DNA from: Streptomyces sp. LHD-70
GTDB taxonomy: Bacteria; Actinomycetota; Actinomycetes; Streptomycetales; Streptomycetaceae
Assembly: GCF_031157275.1 (NCBI RefSeq)
Contig: NZ_JAVIFW010000036.1
Coordinates: 1 to 38,327, forward strand
Direction of reading: 5' to 3'
Length of the DNA stretch: 38,327 nucleotides
The notes beneath the pieces are model-generated. The model was not told the DNA's origin. It saw only the letters and a list, made by a program, of their open reading frames with translations, and made no database searches. A program made the translations under genes and the position numbers. Below, in pieces: positions 1 through 6,907 of the stretch (position 1 is the stretch's first letter; each line of letters begins with the position of its first letter).

Positions 1-119
1 GACACCCTCAAAGGTCAACTCAGCCTCGAACAACACGGAGGCAGAACACCCGCCGGAGTCTTCGCCCGCACCGGCCAACGACTCCTCGCCCTCGCCACCG
101 CCATCTGGCACAACTGGAC
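1..119 (+). pseudogene. C-terminal relic of an IS982-like transposase
   Basis: Frame 1 reads in from the window edge as the tail of a DDE transposase, with the motifs LKGQLSLEQHGGRTP and AIWHNW. From memory these are typical of the last residues of IS982-family transposases in Streptomyces. The usual end after WHNW is missing, because the reading frame runs straight into thioredoxin-domain coding sequence at about 118-120. The start lies outside the window, so I cannot tell how much of the element remains. The family call rests on recollection of the C-terminal motif and could be a related IS5/IS4-like group. Confidence 0.6.
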
Positions 120-258
120 TTCCCCCTGTCTCCTGCAGCACGCCGACAACCCGGTCGACTGGTGGACGCGGGAGCCCGGCCCCTTCGTGGAGGGCCGGCG
201 GCGCGGCGTACCGGTTCTGCTGAGCGTCGGGTACAGCTCCTGCCACTGGTGCCAGTAG
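118..258 (+). pseudogene. Relic of the N-terminus of a DUF255 thioredoxin-domain protein
   Basis: This is in frame with the transposase tail. It encodes SP-LLQHADNPVDWW, then VPVLLSVGYSSCHWC, and stops at TAG (256-258). It matches residues 8-52 of the intact DUF255 protein encoded at 20806-22836, including the CHWC redox motif, but lacks two or three residues between the blocks. Many synonymous differences from the intact gene show that it is not a recent duplicate. It therefore looks like an old second copy, or a relic left at the far side of the island. No function is expected. Confidence 0.8.
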
Positions 259-360
259 CTGAAGGCTTCTCCGGAGCGGGCCCCCGAGCACTACGCCGAC
301 ATCCGCCAGTGCCTAGAGGACAGCTCTCCGGCTGCCGGGGCTGACAAAGGGCCGTCGCGA

Positions 361-569
361 GACCGTGAACAGTTTCGTGAAAACCCGCTCGCAGAGTCGT
401 TCTTCGCCACCATCAAAGGGGGTTGCTCGACACGAGCTCCTGGCCCAGCCGGTCCGCCGCCCGCACCGCGATCTTCGGTTTCATCGAGGGCTGGTACAAC
501 TTCCACCGACTGCACAGCAGCCTCAGCTATCTCAGTCCCGCCGAATACGAGAGCGCACTCGCGGCCTGA
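361..569 (+). pseudogene. IS3-family orfB transposase tail, frameshifted
   Basis: The segment from 379 reads NPLAESFFATIKG. After a shift at about 418-423 the reading continues as LLDTSSWPSRSAARTAIF, GFIEGWYNFHRLHSSLSY and LSPAEYESALAA, stopping at TGA 567-569. This is the classic end of the integrase-core transposase of IS3-type elements: the catalytic Glu region ESFFATIK, then YN..R.HSSL. The upstream part of the transposase is gone and the frame is broken, so it is inactive. Positions 259-360, between this and the DUF255 relic, hold nothing I recognise. Confidence 0.85.
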
Positions 570-599
570 TCACCACACCGATGGTGTCCGTCAACGCGG

Positions 600-880
600 A
601 GCAAGCTCACGGCAGTAGCCATCCGCCATCGCCTCGGCGGTCCGCTTCGCATCCCCGTGGTAACCGGCCATCAAGCCAACGGGCCGCGCCGACGGGTCCA
701 GGGAGATCTCCCCCTCCGCCGCTCCCGGCTCGCCGGTGACCGGATCGAGCAGAGTGACCCGGTAGCCGGGGCTCGGGCGGCCCATCGAGCCGGGATCAAG
801 CGCTGGCCCGGCGAGTTGGACACCTGTACCGCGGTCTCCGTCTGGCCGAAGTCGTCCCGAACCACCACGCCCCAGGCACG
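600..880 (-). pseudogene. Fragment of an acyl-CoA synthetase (AMP-binding), frameshifted
   Basis: Reading leftwards, the frame ending near 791 gives AWGVVVRDDFGQTETAVQ. The adjoining frame from 785 gives GRPSPGYRVTLLDPVTG, GEISLD and GLMAGYHGD. The two join if one base is missing at about 787. FGQTE is the conserved acyl-adenylate motif of medium-chain acyl-CoA synthetases, and MGRPSPGY follows it in that family. The fragment covers only about 95 residues of a roughly 550-residue enzyme, and decays after EAMADGY where YRTGD is expected. It is a relic with no intact neighbour. Positions 881-1044 show no gene. Confidence 0.75.
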
Positions 881-1044
881 GTCACCGCCTCGATCACCTG
901 AGGCCCACGCGGTTCGTCTCCATCGTGCCCCTGCCATTCGACGCCTTCCGCCTCGCGCTACGGCCGCCTGGCTTCGCCTCCGCCGTTCATCGGCCTGCGC
1001 ACCCGCCACCGGTCCCGCCCGGCCAGGGAGCCTTCGATTCTTCA

Positions 1045-1098
1045 TTGAATAGACGCGACGACTAGTCTAGGCTCTAGAGAAGACGCAACGGCAAGTCT
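1045..1098 (+). promoter_or_regulatory. Promoter and two TetR-type operator sites of the MFS-TetR operon
   Basis: A -35-like TTGAAT (1045-1050) and a -10-like TAGGCT (1068-1073) are separated by exactly 17 nt. The spacer plus the first -10 base is AGACGCGACGACTAGTCT (1051-1068). A second copy, AGACGCAACGGCAAGTCT, lies 30 bp downstream (1081-1098) and matches at 15 of 18 positions. A related site sits in the same promoter position upstream of a paralogous tetR (19051-19068). An inverted repeat GCAAG/CTTGC overlaps the second site (1091-1106). By inference the product of the tetR gene at 2459-3100 binds here and represses its own operon. Confidence 0.55.
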
Positions 1099-1151
1099 CG
1101 TCTTGCGCCTTCCGCTTCAGCCCGGATACACACGTTCGAGAGGCCACATCA

Positions 1152-2378
1152 GTGGGGAAAACATCCGTCCGCGCCGCCGACCGGGCGGGCGCACCGACAA
1201 AAGTCCGGGGCCGGGGCCTCGGCACAATCAGCGTGACGTTCGCCTTCTGGATCACCATGGCGGGCACCACGGCACCTACGCCGCTCTACCCGCTCTACGG
1301 GGACGCGTTCGACTTCACGGCGTTCACCGTCACCGTGGTCTTCGCCGTCTACGCCCTCGGGGTCGTCCTCGGGCTGCTCGTTTTCGGACGGCTTTCGGAC
1401 CAGGTGGGTCGCCGCCCCGTCCTGATCGCCGCAACCCTCTTGTCCGTGTGCGCCGCCCTCGTGTTCCTCATGGCCCATAACGTCGCCGCGATACTCGTCG
1501 CGCGTGTCATCTCCGGCTTCTCGGCGGCACTCGTCACCGGCGCGGGCACCGCCTCACTCGCGGAACGACTCGGGCAGCACAGCCGCGTCAAGCCGGCCAC
1601 CCTCGCCCTGTTCGCGAACATGGGCGGCCTCGCATGCGGCACCCTACTGACGGGCATCCTGGCGGACTTGGCGCCCTCTCCCCTGCGTACGCCCTGGGTT
1701 GTCATGCTCGTCCTTGCCGCCGTCGGCCTGCTCGGGGTCATGGTGAGCGGGGAGAGTTCCGAACACCGTTCCGGCCTCTCTCTTCAGATCCAGCCCTTGC
1801 ACGTTCCCGCGGAGATTCGGTCGGACTTCCTCCGCTCGGCCATGGCGGGGGGTGCCGGGTTCGCCGTCCTCGGTGTACTGACCGCCGTCACAGGCCTGTT
1901 CCTGGGGACCGTCCTGAACGAGTCCAGCCACTCGCTGACGGGTGTCGTGGTCTTCATGGCCTTCGCATGCACCGCCGTCGGACAGCTTCTGGTCCGCACT
2001 TTGAAGCCCAGCACAGCGCTGCCGGTGGCATGCCTCGGCCTGATGGCCGCCGCCGCCCTCATTGCGGCGGCCATGGCCACCAGCACCCTGGCTCCCTTGC
2101 TCGTCGGAGCTGCCGTCAACGGCCTCGCAACGGGAATCGCCGTCGGACACGGTATCGGCAGCATCACCACGCGCAGCGCCCCGCAGCACCGAGGCGCCTC
2201 CGTCTCGACCTTCTTTGCCATCCTGTACTCGATGCTTGCCGTGCCCGCCATCGGCGTCGGCGTCCTGATCCGCCAGAGCAGCCTGCGACCAGCGGGTGAG
2301 ACGTTCAGCGCGGTCGTGGCCGCGCTCGCCCTGGGAGTACTGATCAGTCTGGTCCGGCCCGGCAAGAAGGCCGTATAA
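1152..2378 (+). CDS. MFS drug-type transporter (putative hydroxytropolone exporter)
   Basis: This 408-residue protein with about 12 hydrophobic segments is a member of the major facilitator superfamily. The hallmark motif A between helices 2 and 3 is visible as GRLSDQVGRRPVL. Helix 1 is FAFWITMAGTTAPTPLYPLY, typical of the small drug/metabolite:proton antiporters of actinobacteria. The start is GTG at 1152, about 80 nt below the promoter. A tetR gene follows after a short gap (35-80 nt depending on its start), so the pair is a regulator-exporter operon. Its place at the edge of the tropolone cluster suggests export of, and self-resistance to, the product. The substrate is inferred only. Confidence 0.85.
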   Translation: MGKTSVRAADRAGAPTKVRGRGLGTISVTFAFWITMAGTTAPTPLYPLYGDAFDFTAFTVTVVFAVYALGVVLGLLVFGRLSDQVGRRPVLIAATLLSVCAALVFLMAHNVAAILVARVISGFSAALVTGAGTASLAERLGQHSRVKPATLALFANMGGLACGTLLTGILADLAPSPLRTPWVVMLVLAAVGLLGVMVSGESSEHRSGLSLQIQPLHVPAEIRSDFLRSAMAGGAGFAVLGVLTAVTGLFLGTVLNESSHSLTGVVVFMAFACTAVGQLLVRTLKPSTALPVACLGLMAAAALIAAAMATSTLAPLLVGAAVNGLATGIAVGHGIGSITTRSAPQHRGASVSTFFAILYSMLAVPAIGVGVLIRQSSLRPAGETFSAVVAALALGVLISLVRPGKKAV

Positions 2379-2458
2379 GCCGGCTCGCGCAGAGCACCCT
2401 GGCGAACCCGGCTGTGCCAGAATCACGGAACCGTACGAGTCGAAAGGTTGAGGGAACC

Positions 2459-3100
2459 ATCAGCGCCACGCGGAAGCCACAACCTGCCTGCGACCAGCAC
2501 CCCGTCGTAAGCCGAACCGGGCCTCGACGCAGCGAGAGCGTCCGGCTCGCAGTACTCCATGCCGCAGATGACCTCCTGGTCGAGCGAGGGTTCGCCGCCC
2601 TGACCATCGAGGGCATCGCTCAACGCGCGGGCGTGGCGAAGCAGACGATCTACCGCTGGTGGAAATCCAAGGTCGGAATCCTGCTGGACACGCTCACCGA
2701 CGATGCCCGTGAAGCACTGGAGTGGCGTGCGGGAGAGGGCAGCCCAGAGGATGAACTCGAGAATCACCTACAACGTGTGGCCGACTTCTTCCAGGAGCCG
2801 GCCGGCCAGGTGATGCAAGCCCTGCTCGGGCACGCCCAGTTGGACAAGGACACCGCCGCCTCGCTGCGCGGCGGATTCCTCCTGGAACAACGTGAGCGCG
2901 ATGTCGCCGGACTCCGCGCGCTCCTGGCTCGCACCGATGGCGCCGACGTCGACGAACAGACCATCGATCACCTCGTGGACCTGCTGCTCGGCCCCCTGTA
3001 CTACCGGGTCCTCGTGTTTGGCAAACCGATCGACAAAGAGCTCGTGGCCACCACCGCCCGGCTCGTCCTCTCACTCGCGAGGGAGTCGTCCTCCTCATGA
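2459..3100 (+). CDS. TetR-family repressor, partner of the MFS gene
   Basis: This is a TetR regulator of about 213 residues. The N-terminal helix-turn-helix is clear: AVLHAADDLLVERGFAALTI followed by GVAKQTIYRWWKSK. The C-terminal half is the usual helical ligand-binding domain (ELVATTARLVLSLA near the end). The start is uncertain. An in-frame GTG at 2414 has no evident ribosome site, whereas GAGGG (2450-2454) lies 4 nt before an in-frame ATC at 2459. The paralogue at 19159 shows the same arrangement with ATA and an almost equal N-terminal length. It probably represses the MFS-tetR operon through the sites at 1051-1098, with the pathway product or an intermediate as ligand. Confidence 0.85.
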   Translation: MSATRKPQPACDQHPVVSRTGPRRSESVRLAVLHAADDLLVERGFAALTIEGIAQRAGVAKQTIYRWWKSKVGILLDTLTDDAREALEWRAGEGSPEDELENHLQRVADFFQEPAGQVMQALLGHAQLDKDTAASLRGGFLLEQRERDVAGLRALLARTDGADVDEQTIDHLVDLLLGPLYYRVLVFGKPIDKELVATTARLVLSLARESSSS

Positions 3101-3125
3101 AGCAAGGCTGATTCAAAGGCCTGCG

Positions 3126-3207
3126 TGACCATCATTGACGCTCACATGCGCGTGGCCCCCGACATGACGGTCGGGGGCCACGCGCATGTGAGCGTCAATG
3201 ATGGTCA
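3126..3207. terminator. 38-bp perfect inverted repeat between convergent genes
   Basis: The left arm 3126-3163 and right arm 3170-3207 are perfect reverse complements over 38 bp, with a 6-nt loop (ATGACG). The hairpin lies between the end of tetR (+) and the end of the luxR-type gene (-). The stop codon of the latter (3205-3207) is inside the right arm. The most likely role is a bidirectional terminator. There is no T-tract, as is common in Streptomyces. The length and perfection are well beyond an ordinary terminator, so a recently placed element end or a processing site is also possible. Confidence 0.8.
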
Positions 3208-3510
3208 ATGCAAGCTTATACAGCCGTTCCGGATTCCCGCGATGACGGCTTCAGTGCGCGAAGCGGCGCCCAGCTTGATGAAGATCGAATGCAGATGAAC
3301 CTTGACGGTTCGTTCGGAAATACCGAGGACCCTTCCAACCATCCTGTTCGAATAACCCTCTCTTATTCCGTTCAGAACCTGCCGCTCCCTGGGCGTGAGC
3401 ATGGAGGCGGGCCGTCCGGATTCCTGATCAGGTCTCCTGTTTTCGAGACCTAAAACAGGAACTACCCCCTCGGAAGCCGTACGGGATGCGCGAGACTCCC
3501 CAAGAGACAT
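3205..3510 (-). CDS. Stand-alone LuxR/GerE-type DNA-binding protein, 101 aa
   Basis: This small protein carries little beyond a LuxR-type helix-turn-helix domain at residues 37-101. LTPRERQVLNGIREGYSNRM is followed by VLGISERTVKVHLHSIFIKL and GAASRTEAV. Known domain features present are the conserved E after TPR, the NR..G..L.IS..TVK.H recognition helix region and the K.GA..R.EA tail. No receiver or autoinducer domain precedes it. The ATG at 3510 has GGGGGAG 3 nt upstream, so the short form looks genuine rather than truncated. It probably acts as a transcription activator for the island. Targets are unknown, and the long AT-richer region upstream may hold its own control sites. Confidence 0.8.
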   Translation of the reverse strand: MSLGESRASRTASEGVVPVLGLENRRPDQESGRPASMLTPRERQVLNGIREGYSNRMVGRVLGISERTVKVHLHSIFIKLGAASRTEAVIAGIRNGCISLH

Positions 3511-4300
3511 GTACTCCCCCTGTCATGCAACGAAAAATTGTTCACCGAAGCGTTGGCGAGCCCATCGCCCGCACCGTCACCTCGCCAACGATTACACCTT
3601 GCGAAATCATCATATAGCCAATAATCAAACGGGACAGTTAAACGTGGGTCACATCACAGGAACCCTCGAATCCTTAAACACTTCGCAAATTCCGCACGGA
3701 GTGCGCCTCGCCAAGGAGCACGGAAGCAACGATTCCGCAAAATCAAATTGCATGTTGTACGAAGCGGGTTGGATTATTCGACGCCATCCTCATAGAGTGA
3801 AGAACGGGTCCCATTTTCCTGCGCCTACGCGCCGACGGCGGGAGAGGGCGCTTCTCGTGCCGCTGTTCACATTCTTTCCGACCCTGCCAGGAAGCCCTAA
3901 CGAACCGAGTCACCGGTAGATCCTATGCGGATTCTTCAACAACGGAAAATAAAAAGAACGCAGCCCCTGGACGCGAGGGGCCGGCAGAAGCACGCTCCAG
4001 CGGTTATTGTGCCGCTCCTGCAAGCATGGGACGAATGCTTTACGCAGGCGTCCGCCCCATGCGACCACCGGACGGTACTCGAATTCGGAACCTGAAGTCG
4101 GCTGACGTAGTCGCGTACGCAGAAGTAATCCAAGGTGAGGCAGTGGATGAGCCTGGATGAATGGGTCTACTGATACCTCGACGTCGTCGGCATCATCGAC
4201 GGGCAGGGTCTCGGACTCTCCACGTACCTGGGCAGGGCCGAGCGGGGCCTTCCGTGACCGTCATCCGATCCGCGCGCGCGGCGCAGCTCTCTCCTGCTGC
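3511..4300. other. Long AT-richer gap with inverted repeats, no gene recognised
   Basis: There is no reading frame here with convincing codon usage. Positions 3590-3780 are clearly less GC-rich than the surroundings. A perfect 10-bp inverted repeat CGTTGGCGAG/CTCGCCAACG (3551-3560 and 3581-3590, 20-nt spacer) lies about 40 bp upstream of the luxR-type start and could be an operator. A 6-bp hairpin GCCCCT/AGGGGC lies at 3963-3981. Around 4138 a short start-like stretch (MSLDEWVY, then stop) may be the beginning of the decayed gene that follows. Otherwise I see nothing. Confidence 0.5.
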
Positions 4301-4309
4301 GCCGGGCGG

Positions 4310-5305
4310 TGCAGCCCAGTTCGAGAGCCTCCGCAGTCGCCAGCGGAATCTGCGTCATGCTGGTACTCGGCCTAGGTGCCAGGTTGAATCTGGCGGTCGG
4401 TCAACCGGCCACGAGCGCGCTGCGCCCGACCGCCACATGGCGGTGGGCTCTATCCGGTCGACCGTCTCACCGACGGTCACCGTCCTGCTCACCGCACTGG
4501 CGTTGACCGGAGCCGGCGCCGCCCCGATTCTTCTGAACAGGCTTCCCCTCCTCATCAGTTGCTAACAGGAGAACCAACGCGGTCACGCCGTGGCGTTTTG
4601 GGCCGCCCTGAGCGGAGGCGGAGGGGCGGCAAGCAATATCGTGGGCGGTGCCGTTCTCCAGTTCTTCGACTGGCAGGCCCTTTCGCAGCCGCCGCTCCCA
4701 TGATCGCGGTGTTCTCCGTGTTGTTCCGCACCATCGAGAGTCGAGGGTCAGAACTCGGCTGGACGTCTCCTGCCGTCCTGATGGCATTCGGCGCAGGCGC
4801 GTTGTTGCTGGCCTCCTTCTGTATGTGAACGACTATCCAGAGGACTTGCCGGGCAGGGGCACAGCGCCACTGGCCGTCGTGATCTTCCTGATCCGCAGGC
4901 GACCACGCGCCTGGCGGAGCACCACGGCGCCCATCCCGTGGTCGCCTGCGGCCTGGTCTCGTGGCCGTCGGCCTCGGGCTCTTGCCTTGTGCGGTGCCCC
5001 GACTCCCTACGTCCAGTACGCGCGGTGCATCGTCGTGGTCGGAATCGGGCCGGGGCTCTCCAACCCGTCGCTGTCCAACGCATTCGGGATCCGCAGATTC
5101 CAGGACGGCTCGGCGAAAGGGCAATTGCTGGATTCCACGATGAGCGGCGTCGTGGACTCAGGCGTAGGCACGGCAGCACACCGCCGCCCAGCTACGCGGA
5201 GCGTTCACCGTGGGATGGCTGAGTCCCTACGTGTGATCGGGTTCATTCTGTTCCTTGCCGCGCTCCTGGTCATAACGTGGTTTCGCCCGTCGGACGGGCA
5301 GCAGA
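4310..5305 (+). pseudogene. Decayed MFS transporter (DHA2-like), several frameshifts
   Basis: Pieces of a membrane transporter can be followed through different frames. ASGICVMLVLGLGARLNLAV and TVTVLLTALALTGAGAAPIL come first. From about 4590 comes FWAALSGGGGAASNIVGGAV with LQFFDWQAL, the typical GG-rich helix and following tryptophan loop of 14-helix MFS exporters. AAAAPMIAVFSVL and AVLMAFGAGALLLASFCM follow (to 4828). CIVVVGIGPGLSNPSLSNA is near 5030, and VIGFILFLAALLVITWF lies at about 5234-5284. Stops and shifts interrupt each junction, so no full product is possible. It looks like a second exporter gene that has been lost. A downstream lysR gene begins 20 nt after its end. Confidence 0.65.
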
Positions 5306-5325
5306 AACACTTCTCAGGAGACGCA

Positions 5326-6297
5326 TTGACTAGAACCGATGTGAGCGGATCCCGCCCCGGCGACTGGGCCGATGATTTCTCCGCCCCGCCGCCCCATGTG
5401 GACATGCGGCTACTGCCGGCCCTGGACGCCTTGCTGCAGGAGGGCAGCGTCACCGGTGCGGCAGAGCGTTTGGCCCTCTCGCCACCCGCAATGAGCCGCG
5501 CGCTGTCCAAAATCCGCCATGCACTCGGGGATCCCGTCCTCGTCCGGGCCGGCCGAGGGCTGGTCCCCACCCCCAGGGCGTTGGAGCTCCAGCCCAAGGT
5601 CCGCGCGCTCATGCGCGAGGCCGAAGACCTGCTCACGCCACGCCCCCAGGAGGACCTTGCTCAGGTCAGCCGGACCCTGACCATCGTCGCGGACGAAGCC
5701 TATGCCGCGGTTCTGGCACCGGCTCTGCTACGACAAGCAAGCGAGGAAGTACCGCTCGCGCGCTTCACGTTCACCGTGGAGAACACCCATGGCAACGCAC
5801 CTCTGCGGGAAGGGGCCGTGGACATCGAGGTGGGCATCATCGACGAGCCGTCGCCGGAGCTGCGCATCGATCCCCTCTTCACAGACCGGTTCGTGGGTAC
5901 GGTCCGAACCGGTCATTCCCTTCTCGAAGGCGCTGTGACCGCGTCGGCCTTCGCCGCAGCACGACATGTCAGCGTTTCACGCAAGGGCCGCATGACCGGC
6001 CCCATCGACGTCGCCCTGCAGGAACTGGGCCTGCGGCGAGAGGTCGTGGCTTCCGTGCCCAACTACGGTGAGGCGCTGCTGATGCTTCCCTCGACCAACT
6101 TCGTCACGGCGATGCCCCGTTCCCTCGCCACGAGCGCACAGGAATCCTTGGGCATCGAGGTGTTCGACCTCCCCATCGAGACGGCTCCCATCAGCATCTG
6201 CCAGGCATGGCATCCGCGACACGAGACCGAGCCGGTGCACGTCTGGCTCAGACAAGCCGTACGGTCCGCGCTCACGCAGCCCGCGTCCACCGCCTGA
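5326..6297 (+). CDS. LysR-family transcriptional regulator
   Basis: This is a 323-residue regulator if it starts at TTG 5326, which has AGGAG 5 nt upstream (5316-5320). Later in-frame GTG 5398 and ATG 5404 are alternatives. The N-terminal winged helix is evident: MRLLPALDALLQEGSVTGAA, then LSPPAMSRALSKIR, then LGDPVLVR, with GRGLVPTPRA closing the domain. The rest is the periplasmic-binding-like effector domain, with VENTHG and VEVGIIDEPSPELR. The same frame is open further upstream, but that part is transporter remnant and not a fusion. The 3' end overlaps the convergent tetR by 26 bp. It is a candidate activator of the tropolone genes. The effector is unknown. Confidence 0.85.
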   Translation: MTRTDVSGSRPGDWADDFSAPPPHVDMRLLPALDALLQEGSVTGAAERLALSPPAMSRALSKIRHALGDPVLVRAGRGLVPTPRALELQPKVRALMREAEDLLTPRPQEDLAQVSRTLTIVADEAYAAVLAPALLRQASEEVPLARFTFTVENTHGNAPLREGAVDIEVGIIDEPSPELRIDPLFTDRFVGTVRTGHSLLEGAVTASAFAAARHVSVSRKGRMTGPIDVALQELGLRREVVASVPNYGEALLMLPSTNFVTAMPRSLATSAQESLGIEVFDLPIETAPISICQAWHPRHETEPVHVWLRQAVRSALTQPASTA

Positions 6298-6907
6298 CGG
6301 CTTCCTCGCCCGGCACGTTTCCGCTGCGCGCAAGGCCGCTGAGAAGGGCGTCGACCGCGGCGTGTGGAGGCGAACCCAGCTCTTGTGAAGGGCAGTTCGT
6401 ACTGACGATGGCTCCTAGGAGAAGCCTCGCGACGAGCCTTGGCTCGATGTTGCTCCGGACATCTCCTTCTGCCACCGCCCGCTCCAGCAGTTCCACGAGC
6501 CTCCTGAGCACCGCCTCTTGGCACTCTGCACCGCCGTCGTGCTCGCCCTGCAAGCTGGCCGTCCCCCACAGGAGGGCATGACCGGCGGGGTCGGCCACCG
6601 CCCTGTCGGTCAGAGCGCGCAGCAGTCCGGCAACTCCCTCCAGCCCTCGGCCGTCTGTCACCGCGCTGGTGCTCAGCAGCGAGCACAGGGCTGCCCGTAC
6701 GGGCTCCGTGACAGCTCGCAGCAGATCTGGCTTGCTCCTCACGTGGCGATACACGGCGGCCTTGGTGACACCCGCACGACGGGCGACGTCGGCCATGCTC
6801 GTGGCGTCGTAGCCACGCTCCTGGAACAGGACCGTCGCGGCCGCGAGAACGCCCTCACGACCGCGACGGAGACGGGACGGCGGTTGTGCCGCCTTTGAAT
6901 CGGTCAC
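6272..6907 (-). CDS. TetR-family regulator translationally coupled to trlH
   Basis: This is a 211-residue TetR protein starting at GTG 6907, which overlaps the trlH stop by 4 bases (GTGA). The helix-turn-helix is in residues 15-60: GVLAAATVLFQERGYDATSM, then VARRAGVTKAAVYRHVRSK. The C-terminal domain resembles the AcrR/KstR-like set, with LLRALTDRAVADPAGHALLW. An upstream ATG at 6928 is inside trlH and less likely. It is the last gene of the operon afsA-like, trlH, tetR and is presumably a pathway-specific repressor. It is unrelated in sequence to the two paralogous TetR proteins at the island ends. Confidence 0.85.
   Translation of the reverse strand: MTDSKAAQPPSRLRRGREGVLAAATVLFQERGYDATSMADVARRAGVTKAAVYRHVRSKPDLLRAVTEPVRAALCSLLSTSAVTDGRGLEGVAGLLRALTDRAVADPAGHALLWGTASLQGEHDGGAECQEAVLRRLVELLERAVAEGDVRSNIEPRLVARLLLGAIVSTNCPSQELGSPPHAAVDALLSGLARSGNVPGEEAVRRWTRAA

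Noticed and set aside
3509..3919. 136-residue plus-strand frame upstream of the luxR-type gene
   Set aside because: It has no ribosome site, non-streptomycete codon usage and no recognisable motif.
4648..5325. N-terminal extension of the LysR frame giving a 549-residue fusion
   Set aside because: The upstream part is decayed transporter sequence in mixed frames. AGGAG with TTG 5326 gives a normal-length LysR protein.
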